A stretch of 17,758 nucleotides of DNA, taken from Desulfonatronovibrio sp046496945. Lineage in GTDB: Bacteria > Desulfobacterota > Desulfovibrionia > Desulfovibrionales > Desulfonatronovibrionaceae. A model generated the notes under the pieces. It did not search any database. It was not told the DNA's origin and was given only the letters and a program-made list of their open reading frames with translations. The DNA lies in NCBI GenBank assembly GCA_046496945.1, contig JAWOGL010000006.1:1-17758 (forward strand). The letters are read 5' to 3'. Position numbers and translations under genes: made by a program. Below, in pieces: positions 7,175-15,077 of the stretch (positions within the stretch are counted from its first letter, which is position 1; every line of letters starts with the position of its first letter).

Positions 7175-8899
7175 TCAGGTTACGGAAAGAATTTCCCTGA
7201 TGTTCAGGCGGATACTGGTTATTCCCCTGTAAGTATTGATTGCCGGGGTATAGGCCAGAACCACTTTTTTGCCTTTAATGGACTTTTGTCCCCAGGTTTC
7301 GCCTTTTCTCCAGAACTGGGCCCGCAGACAGATACCTGAAGACTCATCCTTAAGGTTGAATCTTATATGTTTGTCTTTGCCGAACAGGGTCTGTTCCAGA
7401 ACCAGGAGTTCAGGGGAGAGAAAAACCGGCCGGGGGTTGCCAGGACCCAGAGGCTGGAGCAGTTCAAGTTCAGCAATAAATTCCGGTGTAAGTTCCTTAA
7501 ATTCCAGCCTGGCGTCCAGCATAATTTCCCGGGTGGTGATTTCAGGGCCCAGGGTTTGAACCACCTGCCGGTTGAAGCCTTTTCTGAATTCTTCAAGCTT
7601 GTCCGGTTCTATGGACAGCCCGGCAGCCAGACTGTGCCCCCCGAATTTTTTGAGGACAGAACCCAGAGAGCACAGTCCCTGGTAGAGATCAAAACCCCTT
7701 ATGCTTCGTCCGGACCCTTTTATCATGTTGTTTTCCATGGTCAGGACAAAGCAGGGACGATGAAATTCATCAACTATTCTGGAAGCTACAATGCCGATAA
7801 CACCGGGATGCCATTCTGGATTATAAAGCACCAGGCCTGGGTCCAGGGGCATTCCCAGGGTCATCTGTCTGGCCTGCTCCAGGATCTGCTCTTCTGTTTT
7901 TTTGCGCTGGTCATTGAGCTTGTTCAGTCTCTGGGCCAGTTTCTGGGCAAGACCATAATCAGAGGTAAGCAGAAGTTCCATTGCTATGGCGGGATCATCC
8001 AGCCTGCCGGACGCATTTATTCTGGGCGCCAGAGAAAAGCCAACCTCGCCGGCGCCGATATCTGCTGCGGCGTTTATTCCGCTCACCTCTTTAAGGGCCC
8101 TGATTCCTGGACGGTCAGCCTGGTTAAGGAGTAAAAGGCCGTTTTTAACCAGGATTCTGTTGGTTCTGTCCAGTTCCACCAGATCCGCTATAGTTCCCAG
8201 GGCCACCAGATCAAGAAAATCACGGATGTCCAGTTCTTCTCCGGGTAAAATTCTGTTCAGGGCGGCCATGAGAAAAAAGGCCGTGCCCACGCCGGATAGT
8301 TCAGGGTGTGGACATGAACAGAGCCTGGGATTAATGATCGCGTGAGCCAGGGGAAGATCCGGGCCGGGACGGTGATGATCGGTGAGGATGATTTTTAAGC
8401 CCAGTTCCCTGGCCCTGGATATCTCCTGAAGATTGGAGATTCCGCAGTCCACGGTAATCAGGGTTTTTACTCCTTCCCTGGCCAGGTTTTCAATTTCCCG
8501 AGAGTTAAGACCATACCCGTCCCTGATGCGGTCAGGCAGGACAGTCAGGATATCAAGTCCTTTTCTGTTAAAAAAATCTTTGATCAGGGCGACAGAGGTT
8601 ATTCCGTCAACGTCGTAGTCGCCCCAGACTGCAATCTTTTCTTTTTTAATTACTGATTCAGCAATGATGGACGCGGCTTTGGCCAGTCCGTCCCAGTCTT
8701 CCAGAGGGTTGATATATCGAAGGCCGGGACTCAGAAAAAAGTGCATATCCTCATAAGTGGTCATCCCCCGCTGATATAAAAGCAGGCAGAGGGCTGGAGA
8801 AATATCAAGCCGCCTGGCAAGGGATTCTATCTCGCCTGCAGATGCGCAGGTTTCTTTTATCCGCCAGGATATGTTTCGCGGTTTGTTCGGGTTGCTCAT
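7175..8899 (-). CDS. recJ: Single-stranded-DNA-specific exonuclease RecJ
   Basis: 5'-to-3' exonuclease on single-stranded DNA in RecFOR recombination, mismatch repair and base-excision repair. The 574 residues match the usual bacterial length. DHH-family motifs appear in order: DYDVDG (94-99), TVDCG (149-153), TDHH (173-176) and SGVGTAF (202-208). The DHHA1 part follows, with GSGRSIRGFDL and KKFGGHSLAAGLSI, and then the C-terminal OB-type region. ATG 8899 lacks a strong Shine-Dalgarno sequence. It follows the HDOD gene after a 108-bp gap, the longest in this minus-strand array, so an internal promoter there is possible, but no convincing hexamers were seen. Confidence 0.96.
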   Translation of the reverse strand: MSNPNKPRNISWRIKETCASAGEIESLARRLDISPALCLLLYQRGMTTYEDMHFFLSPGLRYINPLEDWDGLAKAASIIAESVIKKEKIAVWGDYDVDGITSVALIKDFFNRKGLDILTVLPDRIRDGYGLNSREIENLAREGVKTLITVDCGISNLQEISRARELGLKIILTDHHRPGPDLPLAHAIINPRLCSCPHPELSGVGTAFFLMAALNRILPGEELDIRDFLDLVALGTIADLVELDRTNRILVKNGLLLLNQADRPGIRALKEVSGINAAADIGAGEVGFSLAPRINASGRLDDPAIAMELLLTSDYGLAQKLAQRLNKLNDQRKKTEEQILEQARQMTLGMPLDPGLVLYNPEWHPGVIGIVASRIVDEFHRPCFVLTMENNMIKGSGRSIRGFDLYQGLCSLGSVLKKFGGHSLAAGLSIEPDKLEEFRKGFNRQVVQTLGPEITTREIMLDARLEFKELTPEFIAELELLQPLGPGNPRPVFLSPELLVLEQTLFGKDKHIRFNLKDESSGICLRAQFWRKGETWGQKSIKGKKVVLAYTPAINTYRGITSIRLNIREILSVT

Positions 8900-9007
8900 T
8901 GTCAGGTATCTTGTCTGTTTATGGATTTTTTTTGAACTGTTTAAAGACGGTATTATGCCGGGAGCTCAGGCTTGGTCTGATCTGTTGTCAGAAAGGAAAT
9001 CCGGTGT

Positions 9008-9862
9008 TCAGGCCGTGAAAAGGCTTTTCAGTTCGGACAGACTGGGATCGGACGATACTTGTCCGGCCGCGTTCATGGCCTGTTCCGCGTTAAGCCCGAC
9101 CTGATCAAAGGGCAATGTCTCCGCCTGGAAAAGATCGTTGTTTATATTATGGCTGATGCTGTCGGCCAGGTTCAGGATGATGGCCTGGCTTTTATAAGAT
9201 TCGTCAGCGTTCTGTGTGCTGTGATGGTCGTTTATGGGTTCAGTGATAGACTCGGGAAGATTCCAGCGGCGCAGGACCATTGCTCCGGCCATGGCGTGGT
9301 CAATGCCCCAGAATTCATGCTCTGCCTGGTAATGGCTGAGTCCTTTCCGGAGTGCTGTTTCTGATATCCGGGCCCAGGCCAGGGGTTGATATAAAGCTGT
9401 CATAAGCTTGCCCATATCATGGAGGATTCCGGAAATAAAAAGATCCTGGGAATCCTGGCGTCCGCATATATTGCTCAGTTCCGCGGCTAATACAGCCACA
9501 AAACATTGATGATCCCAGTATTCCCTGAGATTAAAGATGTCTGTTCTGGTTTTTTCACCCAGCGAGGATACGGTTACAAAAAGCAGTATTTTTCGAAGTT
9601 CTGCCAGTCCCAGAAGATTTACCGCCCTGGAAATAGAGGAAATTTTTCCCTGCACTCCGTAATAGGCTGAATTGGCTTTGGCCAGGATTCTGGAAGTTAA
9701 ACCCTGATCTTTTGATATGGTTAGAGATGCTTCATCCAGACTGACGCAGCACTGCTCAGATGTCTGCTGAAAGAGATCACCCAGCAGTTCCGGTGATACC
9801 GGCAGTTCGTTTTCAGCTTGAGAAAGCTGAAGCAGGAATTTTTCAGCCTGTTTATAGTTCAT
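9008..9862 (-). CDS. HDOD domain protein
   Basis: A stand-alone HDOD domain protein of 284 residues from ATG 9862. The HDOD fold is a variant HD-hydrolase module found in bacterial signal-transduction proteins. In frame are the NLLGLAELRKIL segment (82-93), HDMGK (148-152), a GIDHAMAGAMVLRRWNLP stretch (186-203) and DHH (212-214). The HD-type histidines and aspartate are thus largely retained, but phosphohydrolase activity in HDOD proteins is not generally established. A TTG at 9886 would add eight residues and begin only six bases after the TPR gene stop; neither start has a clear ribosome site. Its target is unknown. Confidence 0.85.
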   Translation of the reverse strand: MNYKQAEKFLLQLSQAENELPVSPELLGDLFQQTSEQCCVSLDEASLTISKDQGLTSRILAKANSAYYGVQGKISSISRAVNLLGLAELRKILLFVTVSSLGEKTRTDIFNLREYWDHQCFVAVLAAELSNICGRQDSQDLFISGILHDMGKLMTALYQPLAWARISETALRKGLSHYQAEHEFWGIDHAMAGAMVLRRWNLPESITEPINDHHSTQNADESYKSQAIILNLADSISHNINNDLFQAETLPFDQVGLNAEQAMNAAGQVSSDPSLSELKSLFTA

Positions 9863-9891
9863 ACTGATTGATGCTGCGGTTATCAAAAATT

Positions 9892-10707
9892 TCAGGGATT
9901 ATTTTCGCTTGCTGGTTTCCGGGACTTTTCGGCTTGCGGGAGGAGTTCCTTTTTCTTAAGATACTGGACAAATTTTCTGGCTTCTGCAAACTCCGGATTG
10001 ATACGAAGGGCCTGTTTAAGATGCTCAAAGCATTTTTCATAGTTATTAAAGGCAAAGTAGGCTCTGGCAACATTATAGTGCAGGTTTTCATCATTCTTGA
10101 CCAGATCAAGCCCCCGGCTGTAATATTCAAGGGCCTGATCATACATTTTCTGTTTGCGCAGATTAATGCCGAATTCATTGAATAAATGCTTGTGTTCTTC
10201 TTCAAATGCCGCGTCAAGCTTGACCAGACGTTCAAATATATTGCTTGCTTTTTCTTTGTCGCCTCTTTCCAGATAAGTAAGCCCCAGGCCGAAATTGGCC
10301 CTGATGTTTTCTTCATCAACTTTTAGGGCGTTGCCGTATTCAAATTCAGCGCTGTAAGATTCCCCTTTTTTCCGGTGTCTGTCTGCCCGGGCAATTGTCT
10401 TATTGATTTCGCGCATCTTGGGAAAAACAGTATAGGTGTAAAATTCAGGCTCCGGAGAAAACTTGTCCAGAATGTCATCCTTGGAAACAATTTTTTTGGG
10501 ACCCGAGGGTACATAATTGACATTGAGAGGTTGTATTTCCACCTGCTCATCATCAATTTCTTTCACAAACCAGTATGTTTTTTGAATGGTTTTTTTCTGA
10601 GTGGCGCCGGTGCCTACCTTGGCAAGGCTTTGGGTTGAAAACACGCCCTGAATCCTGGATTTTTCATCTTCCAGTTCTTCCATCATTTTTTGTTTCTGCT
10701 CTGACAC
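9892..10707 (-). CDS. Tetratricopeptide-repeat protein
   Basis: A 271-residue cytosolic protein without signal peptide or membrane segment. Residues 1-100 are charged and contain a short segment around YWFVKEIDDEQVEIQPL of unknown function. About four TPR units follow, near 101-134, 135-168, 173-206 and 207-240, the last with the canonical AYF...NNYEKCFEHLKQALRINPEF pattern. The tail is Lys/Pro-rich. TPRs are protein-binding scaffolds, so a partner should exist; the adjacent HDOD protein is a candidate only by position. The start is GTG at 10707, with AAGGAG about seven bases upstream, 29 bp after pyrF. Confidence 0.8.
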   Translation of the reverse strand: MSEQKQKMMEELEDEKSRIQGVFSTQSLAKVGTGATQKKTIQKTYWFVKEIDDEQVEIQPLNVNYVPSGPKKIVSKDDILDKFSPEPEFYTYTVFPKMREINKTIARADRHRKKGESYSAEFEYGNALKVDEENIRANFGLGLTYLERGDKEKASNIFERLVKLDAAFEEEHKHLFNEFGINLRKQKMYDQALEYYSRGLDLVKNDENLHYNVARAYFAFNNYEKCFEHLKQALRINPEFAEARKFVQYLKKKELLPQAEKSRKPASENNP

Positions 10708-10736
10708 ACCCTTCTCCTTTTTTCCTGTGAGTCATA

Positions 10737-11426
10737 TTAAGTCAAAAGACTTCTGATGTCACGCAAACTCTGAACCGGATCAGGGCTTCCGGTGACCGGA
10801 CGGCCTATAACCAGAAAATCAGCTCCGGCCTTGCTGGCCTGATCCGGAGTAACAATCCTTTTTTGATCATCCCCGGAGTTTTCCGTTCGTATGCCCGGGG
10901 TGATCAGACAGAAATCGTCAGCAGTGTTTTTCCTGATCATTCCGGCTTCCAGGCCGGAACATACGCATCCGTCAAGCCCCCATTTCATGCCTTTTCCAGC
11001 CAGGTCAAGGACGATTTCATCTGTGGTTCTGCTGTCAGGCCAGGGCAGATCTTCTTTATCCATGCTGGTTAAAAGGGTAACGCCCACAAGTTTTGGTTTG
11101 TTTTTCCCCCTGCCGGCCCGGTCTCTGGCAGCAAGCGCCGCCTGAATCATCTTTTTTCCGCCCAGGGTATGCAGGGTTATCATATCCGCTCCAGCGGCCA
11201 CGCATGCCGACGTTGCACCTGATACAGTATTGGGGATGTCCATGAATTTGAGGTCCAGAAAGACACTCAGCCCCATTGCTTTCAGTCTGGTAATCACTTC
11301 CGGACCGGACCTGGTAAAGAGCTCCAGGCCTACTTTGACCCAGGTTGTTTCGTTTTTGAGTGTCTGCGCCAAATCCAGCGCTTCTTCAGGATCGCTGAAA
11401 TCAAGGGCAATGATAATGTCGGTCAA
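10737..11426 (-). CDS. pyrF: Orotidine 5'-phosphate decarboxylase
   Basis: Decarboxylates OMP to UMP, the last step of de novo pyrimidine synthesis. The 229-residue TIM barrel has IIIALDFS at the N-terminus (substrate Asp9), Lys31, the catalytic block FLDLKFMDIPNTV with Asp58, Lys60 and Asp63, and the phosphate-binding PGIR and VIGRPVT segments near the C-terminus. The start must be TTG at 11426, because the first beta-strand begins right after it. The TTG overlaps the gmk stop as TTGA (11426-11423), with GGAG about ten bases upstream. Together with upp and uraA, the window encodes both routes to UMP. Confidence 0.96.
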   Translation of the reverse strand: MTDIIIALDFSDPEEALDLAQTLKNETTWVKVGLELFTRSGPEVITRLKAMGLSVFLDLKFMDIPNTVSGATSACVAAGADMITLHTLGGKKMIQAALAARDRAGRGKNKPKLVGVTLLTSMDKEDLPWPDSRTTDEIVLDLAGKGMKWGLDGCVCSGLEAGMIRKNTADDFCLITPGIRTENSGDDQKRIVTPDQASKAGADFLVIGRPVTGSPDPVQSLRDIRSLLT

Positions 11427-12043
11427 TGTGTCTGATCTCCTGTGTCAATAATTTTCCCGGGCAGCTCAGGATCATAACAGGGCCGGAGTTTCTCAGCCCT
11501 GATAAGAGTAATTAGTTCATTGCAGGCCGTATCCAGGTCGTCATTGACTACCCAGAAATCAAACAGAGTGCTCTGTTTGATTTCCTGAACCGCGTTGCTG
11601 ATTCTTTGTCTGATGGTTTGTGCGTCTTCGGTTCCCCTTTGCCGCAGCCGTTTTTCAAGGATTTTAAGGGAAGGAGGAAATATAAAGACAAATAGTCCGG
11701 TATTCAGGTTGTTTTTGAGTTGGATGGCTCCCTGAACGTCAATGTCGAAAATCAGGCTCTCTCCGGAGTTTATTGCCTCCAGAATCTGTTTTCTGGGAGT
11801 GCCGTAGTAGTTTCCGTGGACCTTTGCCCATTCCGCGAAAAAATTCTGCTTTATTAAAGAAGTGAATTCCTGCGCGTCAATAAAAAAGTAATCCTTTCCG
11901 TTTTTCTCTCCGGACCTGGGGGCTCTGGTGGTATAAGAAATTGAAAATCCGAATTCCGGGTGTGCCCGGGTAAGCATTTTAATCAGGGTGCTTTTTCCGG
12001 TGCCTGAGGGCGCGCTTATAGTCAATAAAATTCCTTTAGTCAT
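11423..12043 (-). CDS. gmk: Guanylate kinase
   Basis: Phosphorylates GMP/dGMP to GDP/dGDP with ATP; essential for GTP supply. The 206-residue length is typical. The P-loop PSGTGKST is at 12-19, followed by SYTTRAPRSGEKNGKDYFF (GMP-binding region, about 36-54) and a FIFPPS segment near 124-129. The ATG overlaps the remA stop (ATGACTAA, eight bases), and its own TGA overlaps the pyrF start, which points to coupled translation. The order yicC-remA-gmk is the same as in Bacillus (yloC-remA-gmk). Confidence 0.97.
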   Translation of the reverse strand: MTKGILLTISAPSGTGKSTLIKMLTRAHPEFGFSISYTTRAPRSGEKNGKDYFFIDAQEFTSLIKQNFFAEWAKVHGNYYGTPRKQILEAINSGESLIFDIDVQGAIQLKNNLNTGLFVFIFPPSLKILEKRLRQRGTEDAQTIRQRISNAVQEIKQSTLFDFWVVNDDLDTACNELITLIRAEKLRPCYDPELPGKIIDTGDQTH

Positions 12044-12305
12044 CGCTTTTGGCCTCCAGGGTTTCCAGACGGTTGACCATGGTCTCGGCCTGGATTGCTG
12101 ACAGTATTACATGATTGGAATCCGTGATTATTAATGAGCGGGTTTTTCTGCCCTGGGTCGCGTCGATAAGCCTGTTGCCGGTCCTGGCATCTTCACGTAA
12201 TCTGCGCATGGGAGAGGAGCCGGGGTTTACAATGGCTATTACCCGGGAACTCACTACCGAGTTGCCAAAGCCGATATTTAAAATTTTGAGTTTGCCCGCG
12301 CTCAT
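12036..12305 (-). CDS. remA: RemA family DNA-binding regulator (DUF370)
   Basis: A small protein of 89 residues with the DUF370 signature: INIGFGN-like LNIGFGNSV (9-17), a SSPMRRLREDAR segment (30-41), LIDATQGRKTRS (46-57) and DSNHVILSA (62-70). In Bacillus subtilis, RemA binds DNA and activates biofilm-matrix and osmoprotection genes; a role in this Gram-negative host is inference. The Arg-rich segments fit DNA contact. ATG 12305 follows the yicC stop by six bases, with GGAG spanning the yicC end. Its stop overlaps the gmk start. The fixed neighbourhood yicC-remA-gmk supports the assignment. Confidence 0.9.
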   Translation of the reverse strand: MSAGKLKILNIGFGNSVVSSRVIAIVNPGSSPMRRLREDARTGNRLIDATQGRKTRSLIITDSNHVILSAIQAETMVNRLETLEAKSDD

Positions 12306-12311
12306 GTTCTT

Positions 12312-13193
12312 TTACTCCAGGTTCTGGGCCTGTTCCCGGCATTTTTCCAGTTCCGCCTTAAAGTCCACAGCAATGCGGCTCATATCGGTATTCTGGCATT
12401 TATTGGCGCAGGTATTGATTTCCCTGAAAGTCTCCTGGAGGATAAAGTCAAGCTTGCGTCCAATTTCTTTGTGTCCGGCAAGCAAATCATTCATTGACCG
12501 GAGATGAGCTTTAAGCCTGGTTATTTCCTCGGTGACATCAAGGCGGTCGGTCATTATAGTGAGTTCCTGCAATAATCTGTTTTCATCAATTTCCACAGAG
12601 ATTTCATTCATGATTTTCTTCAATCTCTGTTTCAGTTCCTTGAATCTGTTCAGAGTATTATCCTGGACCATGTTCTCCAGTTCTTTGGCCATGGCCTTAA
12701 GTGCTTTCAGCCTTTGAGATATATCAAGCTGCAGAAGGTCTCCTTCTTTTTTTCTGGATTCATTCCAGTTTTTCAGGGCCTTTTCCAGGGATATTTCCAG
12801 ATCATGATCCATACCGGAAGTTATTCCGGCCTTACCTTCCTGCCAGAGTGCGGGCTGTTTTAAAAACAGGTTGAGGTCCGGGACAAAGTCATGACCGGCT
12901 TTCTGGGCAAACTGTTCCAGCTGGGACAGCATGGCCTGGGCCATTGTCTGATCAAAGCCTAAGTCCAGGATGTCCGGATCATGGACCTTGATGTTCAAGA
13001 CGATGTCCAGGCGTCCGCGCGCGGCATGGGTTCTGATTATTTTTTCCCATTTTCCCTGCAAAAAGTAAAGCGTGTGCGGTATTCTCCATTTGATGTCAAG
13101 ATGCCGGCTGTTGACGCTTTTTATTTCCCAGGAAAGACTCCAGGAGTTGGTGTGCAGAGAGTCTGAACCGTACCCGGTCATGCTTTTGGTCAT
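12312..13193 (-). CDS. yicC: YicC/YloC family endoribonuclease
   Basis: A member of the YicC family, known in E. coli and Bacillus as an endoribonuclease acting in RNA decay. The 293-residue length is normal. It begins with the diagnostic MTKSMTGYG, contains VNSRHLDIKWRIP (27-39) and a charged helical middle, and ends with the family signature EIGRKLDFILQETFREINT followed by ELEKCREQAQNLE. The usual LLQEMNRE motif appears as ILQETFRE. ATG 13193 overlaps the DUF4416 stop as ATGA, so translation is probably coupled. Confidence 0.94.
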   Translation of the reverse strand: MTKSMTGYGSDSLHTNSWSLSWEIKSVNSRHLDIKWRIPHTLYFLQGKWEKIIRTHAARGRLDIVLNIKVHDPDILDLGFDQTMAQAMLSQLEQFAQKAGHDFVPDLNLFLKQPALWQEGKAGITSGMDHDLEISLEKALKNWNESRKKEGDLLQLDISQRLKALKAMAKELENMVQDNTLNRFKELKQRLKKIMNEISVEIDENRLLQELTIMTDRLDVTEEITRLKAHLRSMNDLLAGHKEIGRKLDFILQETFREINTCANKCQNTDMSRIAVDFKAELEKCREQAQNLE

Positions 13194-13753
13194 AAGATGT
13201 TGTCCTGTGAGGGTTTTTCAGAATGATTAACAGATATCTGCTTATGATATCTGCTTCTGATGGTTCTTAAATGTGTTTTAATTTTTTCCGAAGAATAGTC
13301 TGGAAATGTCCAGTCCAGATTCTGCCAGTCACCCCGCTGGAAAATCAAGGTCAGATCCGCCCAGATACCTCTGCTCAGGTAAACCCGGTGAGTAAAATTT
13401 TTGCCTGTAGCCAGGACCAGCCGCTCCAGAGTGAGCAGGCCCGGATCAAGATTAAAGATTCTATTTCCGGCTTTTCTGAAGCTTTCTTCCAGGCTGTTGG
13501 TGATCAGCTTGAGGTTTGCCAGACTGTCAAGTTCTACAAGAGGGGTGAAGGTCAGCAGCCGTCTGGAAACAGGGGTGCCCAGTTCCCGGTTGTAGTAACT
13601 GGTTTCGGTAAAGGGGATCATATTCGTGAGATAGTCTGCCCTCCCGAATTTTTGCTCCAGGCTATCCAGCAGATCAGGCCGGAAGAGTTCCCACCTGGAA
13701 CTTAATATGGACAAAAAAAGTTTGCCCGGTTTGGGAATCGAGGGACTACTCAT
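13190..13753 (-). CDS. DUF4416 family protein, function unknown
   Basis: A 187-residue soluble protein with no signal peptide. The pattern fits DUF4416: PGKLFLSIL (9-17), FTETSYYNRELG (48-59), an LKLITNSLEE helix (81-90), RIFNLDPGLL (98-107), LVLATGKNFTHRVYLSRGI (112-130) and WTFPDY (148-153). From memory the family occurs mainly in deltaproteobacteria and related anaerobes and has no established activity. Both ends overlap neighbours as ATGA: the mtaB stop upstream and the yicC start downstream. This tight coupling between a tRNA-modifying enzyme and a ribonuclease suggests an RNA-related role, which is inference. Confidence 0.85.
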   Translation of the reverse strand: MSSPSIPKPGKLFLSILSSRWELFRPDLLDSLEQKFGRADYLTNMIPFTETSYYNRELGTPVSRRLLTFTPLVELDSLANLKLITNSLEESFRKAGNRIFNLDPGLLTLERLVLATGKNFTHRVYLSRGIWADLTLIFQRGDWQNLDWTFPDYSSEKIKTHLRTIRSRYHKQISVNHSEKPSQDNIL

Positions 13754-15045
13754 ATTAGTCCGGCGTGTTTTTTTACAGTCTGAACCGGTTCAGCAATCAG
13801 TTTATTGTCCCTTACATATAACGGTTTTACCTGGATCATCTGTTTGGGTCTGATGGATACAGGTTGTTTCAGGGCGCATTCCACATAATACTCCGACATG
13901 CCTTTTGTCTCAGTTTCCATGACCAGGTTCAGCTTCTCCAGGCTACTCAGACGGTTTAAAAAAGTCTGTTTTTTCCTTTGAATCAGGGCGTTTATTTTTC
14001 CGGTCCTTGATTTTTTCTCCTGATCGCTGATTTGACCCGGAAATGAAGCCGCCGGGGTATCCGGTCTGGGTGAATAGGGAAAGATATGAGCATAGCTCAG
14101 AGGAAGATTCTGAACAAGCTCAAGAGTCTTCTGGAAATTTTCCTGTGTTTCACCGGGAAACCCTGTCAGAATGTCTGCTCCCATGCCAAAAACCGGCCAG
14201 ATATGTTTGAGTCTGCGGGAAAAATTTATCAGGTCCTGAGGATTATAATGCCCTCTGTTCATTTTTTCAAGGACGGCAGTGCTGCCGCTTTGCAGGGAAA
14301 TATGCAGATGAGGACAGAGCATGCTGGAGGAGGCAATGGTTTCCAGAGCCTTGCTGTTAAGTTCTGAAGGTTCCAGGGAGCTGAGCCGGATTCTAAGCCC
14401 TGGATTTTTGTCCAAAGGTATATTTGCCTGCAGAAAATTTATCAGATCCCAGAAGTCCACGCCCGGCGTGAGATCTTTTCCATACAGCCGGAGATTTATC
14501 CCGCCCAGGGTGATTTCGTTGAATCCTCTGATTAAAAGCCTGGATATCTCTTGCAGAATTATTTCCGGAGGGCGGCTTACTGATTTCCCCCGGGTCAGAG
14601 GTACTATGCAGTATGTGCATCTGTGAGTGCACCCGTCCTGGACCTTGACCACTGCTCTGGAGCGGAAATAATCAGAAATAAAAAAATCAGGACTGTCCTG
14701 CGCAGTTTCAGCCAGGGGGTTCAGTCCGGTCAGTAATGATTTCTTTTCCTGTTGAGGTACAACCCTGTACACTTCTTTGAGCGCGGAGAGCTCTTTTTCC
14801 AGTACCTGGGCGGCGCAACCGGTTATGATGATCCTGGACCGGGGACTGGAACGACCTGTCTTGCGGCATATTTTTTTCAGGTCCCGAACCGCCCTGGAAG
14901 TTACAGCGCAGCTGTTAATGATTATAGTCCGGGCCTGCTCAGGTGAAGATACATATGTGTTGCCTCTGGCTGATAAAGACTCTGCAAGGGCTTGTGATTC
15001 ATACTGATTGATCTTGCAGCCCAGAGTGATTATGTGAAATTTCAT
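13750..15045 (-). CDS. mtaB: tRNA threonylcarbamoyladenosine methylthiotransferase MtaB
   Basis: Radical-SAM enzyme that converts t6A37 to ms2t6A37 next to the anticodon of ANN-decoding tRNAs. From ATG 15045 it has 431 residues and begins MKFHIITLGCKINQYES, which is typical. N-terminal methylthiotransferase-domain cysteines are Cys10, Cys46 and Cys77 (second Fe-S cluster). The radical-SAM motif CTHRCTYC has Cys139, Cys143 and Cys146. A TRAM-like C-terminal part follows from about 360. A TTG at 15054 would add three residues. The KINQYES and TRGKSVSRP segments favour MtaB over MiaB or RimO. It lies about 32 bp after mnmA, so two tRNA anticodon-loop enzymes are adjacent. Confidence 0.92.
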   Translation of the reverse strand: MKFHIITLGCKINQYESQALAESLSARGNTYVSSPEQARTIIINSCAVTSRAVRDLKKICRKTGRSSPRSRIIITGCAAQVLEKELSALKEVYRVVPQQEKKSLLTGLNPLAETAQDSPDFFISDYFRSRAVVKVQDGCTHRCTYCIVPLTRGKSVSRPPEIILQEISRLLIRGFNEITLGGINLRLYGKDLTPGVDFWDLINFLQANIPLDKNPGLRIRLSSLEPSELNSKALETIASSSMLCPHLHISLQSGSTAVLEKMNRGHYNPQDLINFSRRLKHIWPVFGMGADILTGFPGETQENFQKTLELVQNLPLSYAHIFPYSPRPDTPAASFPGQISDQEKKSRTGKINALIQRKKQTFLNRLSSLEKLNLVMETETKGMSEYYVECALKQPVSIRPKQMIQVKPLYVRDNKLIAEPVQTVKKHAGLI

Positions 15046-15077
15046 TGAATACAAACGGTTAAAGTTTACCGGCAGCC

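Noticed and set aside
7367..8134. 255-codon open frame antisense to recJ
   Set aside because: It lies wholly within strongly conserved recJ coding sequence and its product resembles no family; a frame shadow of the real gene.
9016..9030. TGAAAAG-G-CTTTTCA palindrome
   Set aside because: It lies inside the last codons of the HDOD gene with a one-base loop and no T-tract; best explained as coding sequence.
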